This document shows, in pieces, positions 1-10,600 of a stretch of 64,000 nt of DNA. Where the stretch lies: assembly GCF_023343835.1 (NCBI RefSeq), contig NC_064438.1:57436578-57500577 (forward strand), given 5' to 3'. A program made the position numbers and the translations under genes. Source of the stretch: Lagopus muta. Taxonomy: Eukaryota; Chordata; Aves; Galliformes; Phasianidae. The stretch's first letter is position 1. Every line of letters starts with the position of its first letter. The notes beneath the pieces were generated by a model. That model worked only from the letters and a program-made list of their open reading frames with translations. It searched no databases and had not been told where the DNA came from.

Positions 1-110
1 CCCAGGCCTTTCTGTGATCTCTGTGTCTGCAGAAAATAGTTCCAAAAGTTACTGTACAAATGAGTGCAAGAATAATGAACCTTTAATGCCATGCTCGTGT
101 TTTCCTGCAG

Positions 111-3100
111 GCAAATGTCAGCAATCTAAAGACTTTCCTTTCAGCTGTGAGACTGGCTCACCAAGGGACCGACGTCGCTGCTCTCCCACTCTCAGCTTTG
201 GTACCAGCAAAGACCTCAGAAGTTGAGAAGCCTAAAACCAAACTGATCATCACTTCCAGAAGGGACTATCCGCTCACCAAGGGCTTCCCCTATTCCCTCG
301 AACACCTCCAAGCCTCATACTGCAAACTGGCCCGGGTCGACACGCGTGTGCTGTGTCTGAAGAAGCTGCGAAAGTTAGACCTGAGTCACAACCACATAAA
401 GCAGCTGCCAGCCACCATCGGTGAGCTGGTCTTCCTTCAGGAGCTGAACCTGCACGACAATCACCTGGAGTCGTTCAGCAGCGCTCTGTGCAGCTCTACC
501 CTCCAGAAATCTCTCCAGTGCTTGGACCTCAGCCAGAACAAAATCAAAGCGCTCCCGATTCAGTTCTGCCAGCTGCGAGAACTTGTGAATTTAAAGCTGG
601 ATGACAATGAGTTGATCAGGTTGCCGTTCAAGATTGGCCAGCTGGATCATCTGCGCTTTCTGTCAGCGGCTCGGAACAAACTGCCCTTCCTGCCCAGCGA
701 TTTTAGGAAACTCTGTCTTGAGAACTTGGATCTCTTTGGAAATCCTTTTGAACAGCCCAATCCCCTTCTTCCCAACATACAATTGAAAATACCATTGACT
801 TTATTAGAGTGTGCTGCAAGAGCTACTGTAAATTACAGGTAAGGGTAGCACGATGGGTGCACATTTCACCTCTGTCTGAAACCTGCTCAGCTTCCCTGGT
901 TTGGTTTTTTTTCCATTAGTGGGAACTGCTCTTCACGATGCTCAAGTTGCTTTGAATTCTGCTCGTAAATTAATGCCATTATTATCCAGGATACCACAGC
1001 TTCCAGCAGTAAATTGGGAGCTTGGAAGCATTTAGAGAATGCTGTAGATTGAAATGAGTTGTATCCACAGGATGAGGGCACCATAACAGAATGTTCTTGT
1101 CCAGCCATAGGAAAAGGTTCAGCTCTGTAATCCTGAACTGCTTTCAGCTCTTTGTATGCAGGAGCTTGTCCTCCTGTGTTACTGCGGATTTTAACGGGTC
1201 GTGTTTTCTGTTGGGCTCTGGCTTAGCAATTGCTTTCAAACATGCTTGCCCTTCATCCTGTGCTCAGATTATGCTAAAACCACATGGGAAAACCCAGCCC
1301 ATAGCTGTCCTTTCCCATGTGAGAACAGCACTGGCAGGACGTCACCCTGTGCCACACAGCATGGAGGTCAGGCTGCTTTGCGTGGCACCGTGCAGAAGCT
1401 GAGCAGTGTTAGAAAGAGGCATTCCAGTAAGTCATTGCCCTGCTGGCCAGGCTGCTGGGTTTGTTGTTGTCTGTCCTCCTCTCCCCTGCCCTCACAGCAC
1501 TTACAGCTCTCACTGTGTGCCCCTCCTGTGCTACCATCTGTTGCCATCCCCACTCTGCTCTTCTGGGTGGAAAGGCAGCGAGGCAGTGGAGGAGTCACGG
1601 GTACAGACAGGTGGTGAGATAAAGACCTGAGGTTCTCCTAACCTGCTTGGTGTGCCCGTTCCTGCCTTGGGGTGGGGAGAGCCCAGCAATGCTGGCCTGA
1701 TTGCTCAGCAGTCCGTGCTCCAGGTGTTTGCAGGCACACGGGGCGCACCCTGCGGATGAGGTGAGCAGCCGAGCGTTCAGGTTCAAACCTTGCCCACTTC
1801 TGACCTTACATAAATCACAGTGGGCTTGCAGTGTTTGCTTTCTGCTGCAGGAGGCTCGGGAAGGTGGGGGCAGTGGAATCAGCACCTGCTCAGACCTGTG
1901 GGAGCACAGCTGGCAGCGTGCTGTGACTGGTACAGCAGCACCGAGGGAGGGAGCGCCGTGGGGCACTGTGTGCCCGGCTTTCTTATGTGGAAGTCCATCA
2001 CATGGACTTGCTAAGTGTGATTATCTTCACACCCAACCCCTCCTCCCCCCCCAGAAAAAGTAGCAGGTAGGCGACAGGCATTCTGTGTGACATTCACTGG
2101 GTGTGAGAATTAACAGAGGAAGAAACAGGAGTGACAATAAGCTGTGAAAACCTTGAGAGAGGAAGAAAACAAGACACAAAAGCAAACACTTGGAAATCAA
2201 TCTTCATAGTGGCATTCTGGGCAAGCACCAGAGCTGTGATTGTGTTTGTCCTGACTGGAAAAAAAGGATGTCCTGAAATCAAGCTGATGACAAAAACCAC
2301 AGGAGCCTGAGCTATGTGAATGATGGCATGCTGAAAGAATGGGACACATAGGTGTAGTGATGTGAGTCAGACCTACTCTGCCAGTCCTGCGTGACAGCTG
2401 GTGGCTTCCACACACCTGGAAGTCAACGCAGCATACAGGAGTTCTTGTTTTGCGCCCCAAAAGCAGTGCCACTCTGCTGCGAGGTCAAGCTGAAGTGATT
2501 CTGTTGTGTTGGTGACAACAGCACCTTGACAAGAGAGCCTTAACTTCTCATGAGCAGCACAGCGGGCTCACTGCTGCCTCTGTGCACCCTGCAGGTTTGG
2601 GTGCTGCTTCCTCGTGTCAGAATGACAGCAGCTTTTTGGGTACCTGGCTGAGCTGGGTGAGCTGCCTGGCTAACGAGAGGGCAGGGCAAGCATTTACTAT
2701 GGGTGCGTTTTTGCTCCATCTTCTCACATCCATTTCTCTCTTCTTTCCCTGTCACTACGATTCAGGCTGCTGCGATTTGTGGGAATCCCTGCTGCTTGGT
2801 GCAGTGTTTTCCGGAGGTCAAATCCTTGGCACTTGGGGGTCAGAAACGCAGCTGTGTGATATCTGTGGCTCTCTCAGAAAGCGGCCACATCTCAGCTTTG
2901 TGCTGGGGACGGTCTCGCTTCGGCACTGACAGCGTGCAGCACGGCTGTGTTTGAGTGACACTGATTGATTTCACCTCCTGCTCTTGTCCAACAGAATCCC
3001 GTACGGTTGTCAGCTGCTGCCTTCCCACCTTTGCAAAGATCTGGAAGTGGCCAAGACCTGCCAGTGTGGCAGCGCCTGCCTGAGCAGCTTCATTCAGCTG

Positions 3101-3253
3101 ACGGTGACCATGAACCTGCACCACGTGGCTCACACCGTGGTCCTGGTGGACAACATGGGCGGCACGGAGGCGCCCATCATCTGCTACTTCTGTTCTCTGG
3201 GCTGCTATTCCCAGTTCCTGGACAGGTACCTGCAGAGCAGCGCCGACCACTGA
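111..3253 (+). CDS. LRR1: LRR1, leucine-rich repeat protein 1 (5' partial; last two coding exons)
   Basis: LRR1 is the substrate receptor of a CUL2 ubiquitin ligase that helps unload the CMG helicase when replication ends (family knowledge). Two coding exons are visible: 111-838 after a TTTCCTGCAG acceptor and before GTAAGG, and 2995-3253 after TTGTCCAACAG, ending in TGA. They join in frame across an AG|A arginine codon and give about 328 residues; the human protein has 414, so some 86 N-terminal residues lie upstream of the window. About six leucine-rich repeats can be read (for example LRKLDLSHNHIKQLP, LQELNLHDNHLESF, LVNLKLDDNELIRLP). After them TLLECAARATV resembles an elongin BC-box, followed by IPYG at the exon junction and a Cys-rich tail. 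The BC-box position that is usually Cys is Ala here. Identification rests on near-continuous similarity to the remembered human sequence. Confidence 0.95.
839..2994 (+). other. LRR1 last intron
   Basis: This 2.2 kb GT-AG intron separates the last two coding exons of LRR1. I see no coding exon, RNA gene or clear transposon in it, only unremarkable moderately GC-rich sequence with chance open frames. Confidence 0.85.
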
Positions 3254-3649
3254 CAGCCCTGTTCTCGCAGGAGCTGCAGGAGGTTCTCTGTCGCAGCCTT
3301 GCGTGGAGGGGACGTGGTGCCCAGCTGCTGCTGGAGCCTCTGCCAGGAGCCAGAAATGCTGGTTGAATGAGAATGTACTCCAGTTGTGTTCTCCTTATTG
3401 CCTGTGCTTCGAGAAGGGGCCTTTTGTTGTCGTTTTTTTACTGAACTATTTGTATCTCTTTGTAATAGAAACACCTTTTCTAAACACACCAGCTGTGCTT
3501 TGTTTCCTTGGGCGTTGTGCAGATTGAATCCCACGCTGGGGGTTCCTGGTGTGTAATGATGATGTCGGAGAGACCCGGGAGTTCTTCACTCTGATGTGTA
3601 AAGGTTTCTTCACTCCGCTGTTTTAAACGTTCCTGTACCGTTCTGTGTC

Positions 3650-3655
3650 ATTAAA
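3650..3655 (+). terminator. LRR1 poly(A) signal ATTAAA
   Basis: ATTAAA lies about 400 bp after the LRR1 stop codon and is the only good signal in this 3' UTR. Cleavage would fall near 3670-3680, leaving under 250 bp to the MGAT2 upstream ORF. Confidence 0.6.
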
Positions 3656-3815
3656 TGCTGAATCTGCTCTCTGCGTGCGGTGTATCGTCCCATCGGCACG
3701 GCCGGGAGCGACCTCTGTTAGGATCCACCTCAGTGCCGCAGATCCGGAGCGGCTCCACAGACGGCGTCCCTTCATGTCCCCGGGCACCACGGCCGGACCC
3801 CGCTCCCCGCACGCA

Positions 3816-3865
3816 CAAACACACACACAGACACTCGCACACACGGGCGCACACGCACACACGCA
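3816..3865. repeat. CA-rich imperfect simple repeat
   Basis: Alternating purine-pyrimidine sequence made of ACAC runs interrupted by ACGC and GGGCGC. It lies just upstream of the MGAT2 CpG island. It opens several long but meaningless reading frames on both strands. Confidence 0.8.
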
Positions 3866-3879
3866 GCTCCGCCCCGCCG

Positions 3880-5120
3880 GAAGCCCCTCTCAAAATGGCG
3901 TCGCCGGCGGCCAATGAGGACGCGGCGGCGCTGGACGCGGGCGCCCTATGGCGGGCGGCGACGTGTGAGCGTGGGGCGGCGGCGGCGCGCACACGCGCGG
4001 AGCGGGGAGCGGGAGCGGCGGCGCCGGCGGCAGCGCGGCCGCCGGCGGCGGGAGGATGAGGCTGCGGATCTACAAGCGGAAGGTGCTGCTGCTGGCGCTG
4101 GCGCTGGCGGCCTGCGCGCTGGTGCTGTGGGGAGGCGGGGGGACGGGCGGGCGGCGGAGGCGGCCGCAGCAGCCGCAGCAGCGGGGCGGCACCGGAGAGC
4201 CGCCGCGGGTCAGCGAAGCGCCGCGCCGCCCCGCCGGCGCCGGCAACGCCTCGGCCTCGGCCTCCGCCGCCGCCCCGACCGCCGGCGCGGAGAACGGCAC
4301 GTTGAGCTACCGCTCGCTCGTCTACCGCCTCAACTTCGACCAACCGCTGCGCAACGCGGGGCGCTTCCCGGCCCGGCCCGGCGGCCCCGACGTGGTGCTG
4401 GTGGTGCAGGTGCACGACCGCGCCGAGCACCTGCGGCTGCTGCTCGAGTCCCTGCGGCGCGCGGCGGGCGTGGAGAACGTGCTGCTGGTGCTGAGCCACG
4501 ACCTGTGGGCCGACGAGCTGAACCGGCTGGCGGCCGGCGTGGACTTCTGCCCGGTGCTGCAGGTCTTCTTCCCCTTCAGCGTGCAGCTGTACCCCCGCGA
4601 GTTCCCCGGCCACGACCCCCGCGACTGCCCCCGCGACGTGGGCAGGGCGGCGGCGCTGCGCCTGGGCTGCCTCAACGCCGAGTTCCCCGACTCGTTCGGC
4701 CACTACCGCGAGGCGCGCTTCTCGCAGACCAAGCACCACTGGTGGTGGAAGCTGCACTTCGTGTGGGAGCGCGTGCGGGCGCTGCGGGAGCACGCCGGGC
4801 CCTTCGTCTTCCTGGAGGAGGACCACTACCTGGCGCCCGACTTCTACCACGTCCTCAAGCGGCTGTGGGCGCTGCGGCAGCGCGACTGCCCCGAGTGCCA
4901 GCTGGTCTCGCTGGGCTCCTACGCGCTGGGCCGCGGGGGCTTCGCCGGCCGCGCCGACAAGGCAGAGGTGAAGACGTGGAAGTCCACGGAGCACAACATG
5001 GGCATGGCCTTCGGCAGAGACACCTACAGGCAGCTCATCGAGTGCACGGACGCCTTCTGCACGTACGATGACTACAACTGGGACTGGACGCTGCAGCACT
5101 TGACTGTCTCGTGTCTTCCA
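3880..5120. other. CpG island over MGAT2 5' end
   Basis: Very GC- and CpG-rich sequence covers the presumed promoter and most of the MGAT2 coding region. A CCAAT box at 3911-3915 and a YY1-like CAAAATGGCGTC at 3891-3902 lie near the probable transcription start. The extreme composition creates long overlapping open frames on both strands that are not genes. Confidence 0.8.
3895..4059 (+). other. Upstream ORF ending on the MGAT2 start codon (ATGA overlap)
   Basis: An ATG in good context (A at -3, G at +4) opens 54 codons in the frame +1 to MGAT2. It ends at TGA 4057-4059, which overlaps the MGAT2 ATG at 4056-4058 as ATGA. If the transcript begins upstream of 3895, ribosomes finishing this ORF would be placed at the MGAT2 start. 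The Ala/Arg-rich product has no recognisable domain. The ATG also sits inside a YY1-like site, so transcription may begin at or below it and leave it out of the mRNA. Confidence 0.4.
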
Positions 5121-5387
5121 AAGTTCTGGAAGGTGCTGGTACCCGAAATCCCGCGCGTGTTTCACACGGGAGACTGCGGCATGCACCACAAGAAGTCCTG
5201 CAGGCCGTCCTCCCAGAGTGCCAAAATCGACTCTCTGTTGAGCAGCAACCGGCAGTACCTGTTCCCCGAGACGATGAGCGTCAGCAAAAGGTACTCCATG
5301 GCCCCCCTGTCCCCTCACGTCAAGAACGGAGGCTGGGGGGACATCCGGGACCACGAACTCTGTAAGAGTTACCGCCGCCTCCAGTGA
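4056..5387 (+). CDS. MGAT2: MGAT2, alpha-1,6-mannosyl-glycoprotein 2-beta-N-acetylglucosaminyltransferase (GnT-II)
   Basis: MGAT2 transfers GlcNAc from UDP-GlcNAc to the alpha-1,6 mannose arm of N-glycans in the medial Golgi, the step that commits hybrid glycans to the complex type (family GT16). The single uninterrupted exon encodes 443 residues against 447 in human. It starts MRLRIYKRKV, a short cytoplasmic tail, followed by a membrane anchor at about residues 9-29 (type II topology). An Ala/Pro/Gly-rich stem contains possible N-glycosylation sites at N64 and N80. The catalytic domain follows with E254-E255-D256 in LFLEEDHYLAPDFYH-type sequence, the metal and nucleotide-sugar motif. KHHWWWKLHFVWER, CTYDDYNWDWTLQ and the C-terminal GGWGDIRDHELCKSYRRLQ are nearly identical to human. 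The chosen ATG gives the conserved N-terminus. Confidence 0.98.
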   Translation: MRLRIYKRKVLLLALALAACALVLWGGGGTGGRRRRPQQPQQRGGTGEPPRVSEAPRRPAGAGNASASASAAAPTAGAENGTLSYRSLVYRLNFDQPLRNAGRFPARPGGPDVVLVVQVHDRAEHLRLLLESLRRAAGVENVLLVLSHDLWADELNRLAAGVDFCPVLQVFFPFSVQLYPREFPGHDPRDCPRDVGRAAALRLGCLNAEFPDSFGHYREARFSQTKHHWWWKLHFVWERVRALREHAGPFVFLEEDHYLAPDFYHVLKRLWALRQRDCPECQLVSLGSYALGRGGFAGRADKAEVKTWKSTEHNMGMAFGRDTYRQLIECTDAFCTYDDYNWDWTLQHLTVSCLPKFWKVLVPEIPRVFHTGDCGMHHKKSCRPSSQSAKIDSLLSSNRQYLFPETMSVSKRYSMAPLSPHVKNGGWGDIRDHELCKSYRRLQ

Positions 5388-5513
5388 GGACCTCGCTCGC
5401 AGCCTTCTCCTTTTTGAACTGCCCCATCCCGTCTTTTACAGACACACACGTGTATAAAGAGAAAAACAAACGAAAAAAACAAGCATTTATGAGTTGGTTT
5501 CTGCTTTAATATG

Positions 5514-5519
5514 AATAAA
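5514..5519 (+). terminator. MGAT2 proximal poly(A) signal AATAAA
   Basis: AATAAA lies about 130 bp after the MGAT2 stop. A second copy is at 5643-5648. The 3' UTR may use more than one of these sites. Confidence 0.5.
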
Positions 5520-5888
5520 CATTCATGTCAAAGGTGTCCCAAAACGTTCATCTCCGGTGTGCGGAGCTCGGCAGCGCTGTGTGCGGCCGGGCTGTGGAGC
5601 AGCGTGGATGGTTGTGCTCCGTGCTGCGCTCACTGGAGGACGAATAAAAGGAGGAAGAGGAGGAGAGAGCTCTGCACCAAGCACGTCTTTGCAGTGCTCG
5701 CTGTGTACGCTTTGGGTTCTTTTTTGCACCGTGTCCTGGGGCAGCGCGTTGCCTCCCTGCCATCCGCGGTGCTGTGCTGTGCCGGGTGGTTGGCTGCGTG
5801 TTGGTGAATATATGAAGGAAAAAAAGAAAAAAATCATTGTTTTTACTACGATGTAGATAAATATATACAATTTTTTTAGTTCTGCCAA

Positions 5889-5894
5889 AATAAA
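5889..5894 (+). terminator. MGAT2 distal poly(A) signal AATAAA
   Basis: AATAAA in an AT-rich, GT-flanked context about 500 bp after the stop codon is the best candidate for the main MGAT2 3' end near 5910. Confidence 0.6.
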
Positions 5895-5910
5895 ATTCAG
5901 TTGTTTTGTA

Positions 5911-7632
5911 ATGCTGGAGGAGTTCTTCATTATCCTATAACGGTGATGGCCTCTTGTGTTGCTGCGGAGCCGGGACGTGGGACGGCATCCATCAGCCTGC
6001 ACTGAACTTCACTGTGGTTTGAATGAATGGCACTAATGGAGCTAGAGTAGAGGAACAGCTGTGTGCTGCCCCCCAGCTTGCATTGGAGCTGTCAGCGGCG
6101 TGAAGTGGGAGCAGTGCTGGGTGATGGAAGGGGCTGAAAGGAGGTGAAAGCAGCAGAGCCCTTCGTTAACAGCCAGCACTCGTCAGTGTGGGTTAAGGTG
6201 ATGGCACAGCACCTCTGGCAGCAGAGAGGTTTGTGTAACACGGGTGTGTTAGCAAAGGAAGTTGCTACTGAAGGTGGCACAGGTAGATTTTACATTGAGG
6301 GATGCTGGGGGGAATATGAAAAACCAATTTTGTTTCTTAATCAGATGGAATAGGGCTGGTGTTGTTAGGAGACCAGAGGTAACAGCGCATGGGGACACGG
6401 GCAGCACTGCCCTTCTTCCCCACCTTGACAACACTTTGGGTTGTGAGCGTGTCACTGAAATGTTCTTTGCAGAGCGAGCCAGGTTTTGTGAAATAGTCCA
6501 AATAATACAAAATGTTTACTCTGAATGTGCCATGATAAACTGCATTTTTGTTATGGGTAATTTGAGTGCCAAGATTTTGTATGAGCTTTGGTATTTGCTA
6601 CATTTCATCGTTCCACAGTCAGGGCTGATGCTGAGAACAGCAGTGCAGGCTGTGTCAGCTCCCCCCATCCCTCCCCCAGGGCTGCACCACCATGGGCTCA
6701 CCTTCCCTGCACAGCCCCCACCCCGGGGCCCTCTGTCCCTAGGGACTTCTGCACTGCAGCTCACAGAGCAGCACAGGGCCAATTCCAGAGCTGCTGTGAA
6801 ACACGTCCCATTTAACTGTGTTCTGAAGAGTTACGGTCTTGTGCAACTCAAAAACCAGAAGCAGAAGCGGTCAGAATGGGAATTGAAAGTTTACTGTAGA
6901 TTTGTTCTCCTGGTTATTGCACTTCAGAGAGGAGGAGCCCGCAGCGTGCTGCAGCTCCCATGGAGCTGCTTCTCAACAGTGCATCTCCTCTGGATGAAGG
7001 GAATCAGTTCCAGAAGTCGCCTGCACTGAGCAGACGGCCACGAGACAGGATGGTTGTATTGCACGGTTGTGTTTGTTCAGCTGACAGACGGGGCTGTGCT
7101 TGGATGCTGCATCACTGAAAACATGTACTAGGGCAGAATATGTGGTATAAATGCTAATTATTTCTAGGAGACTAATTAGAACTTCTCCGTGTAATTAGGA
7201 ATTTCATTTGATTGCTAGAACTCGGCGGCTGCCTAATCCTGCAGTTATCACAAAATGAAGGGTTTGAGCAAATGATGAACACTGCTCATTTCTAGGTGGA
7301 CTAAATACAGCGGCTCCTGAGGGAGCCATTAGAAGAAGGATATACAACTACTCCATGTAATTTGGCAACAGATTAAGAAAGTTACATAAACAATAAAGAG
7401 GCACTGTCTTCCAGGAGCGCAGAGCTTCAGCTGCATCGTTCCCGTCAGTGAAATTAGTTCAACCCATACGTATGAATAAAGGAAACTTAGACATGTTAAC
7501 TTCACAAAGTATTAATGGCTTAAGCGTTCTTCGTTGACAGATTAAGAGTTTCAGAAGGAACCCGGTTCTGCTTTCAGCCCTGCAGCCATAAACCACAGTC
7601 AAACACGAGGAGGAAATGCTGGCGTGGCGCCG
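5911..7632. other. Convergent intergenic region between MGAT2 and DNAAF2
   Basis: The 3' ends of MGAT2 (+) and DNAAF2 (-) face each other here. No coding exon is recognised. Part of the right side must be DNAAF2 3' UTR, but I find no canonical AATAAA on the minus strand. The stretch 7140-7400 is AT-rich and contains several TAATTA cores, described in the findings. Confidence 0.6.
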
Positions 7633-10600
7633 CTAGTCCAGTTCATACAGCACGGAGTTCTGGAAGGCGATGCTGCAGTGTGTGCTGTGGTCCCTAATGC
7701 TCTGCACGCTCCCATCCTCACCCACCTCCTGCAGGAGTGGGGATGCAGCTGGGCTCCCCGCCCCCCCTCCCTCCAACCCCAGGCCTGCAAATGCCTCATC
7801 TAAAGCTCGCTCTTTTCCCCCAGGTTTGCCAGGAAGCGCCACACCGGTGTCAGAAGGTTCCTGCTGCAAACAATGCTGTGAACTTCCATCCACTTCTCCT
7901 ATTGTTTCAGCTGTTACTAAAGATGCAGCAGCTCGCTGGTTTTGTGCAGGCCGTTGCTCAGCCGTGCCAGTGGCCGCACGCTCTGGCTCTGGCTCTGTTT
8001 GGAGGTGGTCCCCGTTGTTCCTCGCAGTGACGACTCCTCCTGAGCTGCTCACCGCTTGTTTGGTTTCATCACGTTCAGAACTGGCTGCTTCCTGCGCCTG
8101 AGGAGAAAATACATTCATTGTTTTATATCTGAAGCTGACCAGGCAGCCCGAGCTGCTGTGAAGCAGGCAGGGATGCTCGTTTCTCCCCCCAGGAAGCAGT
8201 CAGTGTGGAGCAGAGGTTTTCCTGATCCCGTGCAGTGGGAATGAGGGGCCGGGAGGCTGCTCGCTTCCTCAGGGTTTCCTCTGCAGTAGGAAACGCTACT
8301 GGGCGGCTTCCACACGGTCATGGCTTATAATGCAATTAACAGAGTGGAAAAAGGCAAAGCCACCATGCCCAGAGGTGACAACATCAGCCAAAGGAGCCGA
8401 ACTCTCATTGCGAGGAGCAGCTTTTAACCTTACAGTGAGGGAAATGACCGTCTTGCTGTTTGAGAACATAGGGACTGGCAAGCAGGCTGCCTTTCTCCAT
8501 CGGCCTCAGCGAGTTCATCGAGGAATTGCTCTGTGTGCCTCAGGAGAGAGTGAGCTGTGCCACCTGCTGCTGCCCGATCCCCACAGGTAGCACGGCCTCC
8601 CACCAGCAGGCAAGGAGAGCTGGGCACGGGGCTGCACTGCCTGCATCACAGCTTCCCTGACCCCAGAGCGGTGGCTCACACTGCTAAGAACCAAAAGAAA
8701 TACTTTTAAGAGTCTGAGACCCAATTCTTCGCAAACAAAATTCTCCAGGTTTTCACTGTCCTCGTGATAAGGCAGAGCATGAAATACTGGCAGCAACAGA
8801 ACTCTCTCTGCCCATCCTAAGGATCCTTCATGTGTCAGCCACCAGCAGCAGCTTCCTGCCCTCCCTCCTGCCCCCAGTCCCTGGGGTAAGCCCAGCTCTG
8901 CTTACCAGGCTCCACCCAACTGTTGTACATAGGAAGGACGTGGAGCATTCACTTATTTAGTTCAACGTTAAGAATGTTCTGGTTTTGTTCAGAAGACATC
9001 TGCCCTGATTTGTTTGCAGCGTGTTGTCATCACCTGGATGCACGTGGGACTGCTCTAAAGAAGGCACACTAGGTAACTAGTTGGCCACTTTTCTATCAGC
9101 AAGAGACAGTGCATGGATGCCCACTGTGTATTCCTGCAAGGTGAAAGAACATCTCCAATGACAGCATCACGGCTCTCCACTTTCCCAGTGAAATATAATG
9201 AAGTTCCAATCCTTTGGTGACATTAAATGGCACAAATGTGAACCTCTCCCTACAAACTGACACCAATGCTTACAAATGCACCATACGCTGTGGCTTTTTG
9301 TGCTACATCAAGACAGAGCTGTAGCACTCAAGCTGATGCTCTCTGGCTGAAGTACAGAAATCAGTTGGCAGCATGTACTGCTGCCAGAGCTCCTTACCTT
9401 CAGCCTGATCTGAGTTCTGTCCTCAGACACATCGAGCACCTCAATCGACGTCTGAGCTTCCAGCTCTGACTGCATGCACGAGGAGGGGCACAGAACAGTG
9501 CGTAGGAATCCATCAACATTTTCTTCACTGACAAATAACCTCTCCTAAAGAAAAGAAAGAGCAGTTTATGTTCGTTCTGTCCCATACTTCAGAGGTATTG
9601 GAGCAAGAAACCCACATGGAACAACGCCAGGAGCCCGAGTCACAAACCAGCAGTCCCAGCACTCGCTTGTGGATACAGATTCTGCGTGGGACGCTCACAA
9701 GGGATGCAGTGAAGCCAACACAGAGCAGCACTTAGCTCATGTTGATTCCAAGTGCAGAGGAAAGCAACATGCTTTTTCTCTTTGGATCCACGATTCATAT
9801 ACAGGTCTGAGGAACCATTCACAGTGATGTGGTTCTGCTGTCCTCACCTGTCCTACCATCAGGCGGTCTTGAGCATGCAGGGATTTGTTTCAGCCTCTTG
9901 CTTTGGGAAAACACAAACACCTGAGGCATCCAGACCCTCAGAAGCCACAGCCATAAACATGCATGTCGGTATTCCTTTCACATCCACCTGAGAAGGCTCC
10001 TCAGGTGTCCCCTTAGGCACGAGCCAAGAGCGGCTGGAAGAAGCAGAGAGGCGCCCAAGGCTCACGCAGGCTGGGGCAGGTCCTGAGGCTGTGTCAGCTG
10101 CGGTTCAGCAGCAGCACCAAACACGTTGCCACAGGTTTTAAGATTTCAATCGCTTACAGTTAATGAACAGCCCTAAAACACATCCTGGAGGAGCAGTTTC
10201 CTAAGTGTGGCGGACCCGGTGCTCCTATTCTTCCAAAGGCATCTGCTTAAGGCTGTGGGTAGACAGACCTCACTCGGCACAGCAAAACCAGTTCTACCCA
10301 GAGGGCTGCCTGGGGGAATGACGTTTCCATTCAGCAGTGAACACTTGAGTTGGAAACAGGAGGAATAAGTTGCAAGGCTTCTGCCGTTGCTCATATCCAA
10401 AACATCTCATTCTGTCACACCCTCTTGTCAGCCCAACGAAAGTTACATCCAGTTAGCAGCACCTGAGCAACAAAGAAGTAATTCATTTTTGCCCCTATGG
10501 ATGCAGCCTTACGCACACTCGGATGCTGCACTGTTTCTAAGGTACAACACTTGACTGTTATCTTAACAGAAACAAAATCTGTATGGGAAAAATAAAATAG

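Noticed and set aside
3914-5071. 385-codon plus-strand frame overlapping MGAT2
   Set aside because: Arg/Ala/Gly-rich shadow of MGAT2 in another frame.
3651-5354. 567-codon open frame on the minus strand opposite MGAT2
   Set aside because: It is antisense to a clear MGAT2 exon in a CpG island. The sequence is Val/Ala/Arg-rich with no domain, explained by GC-rich codon bias.
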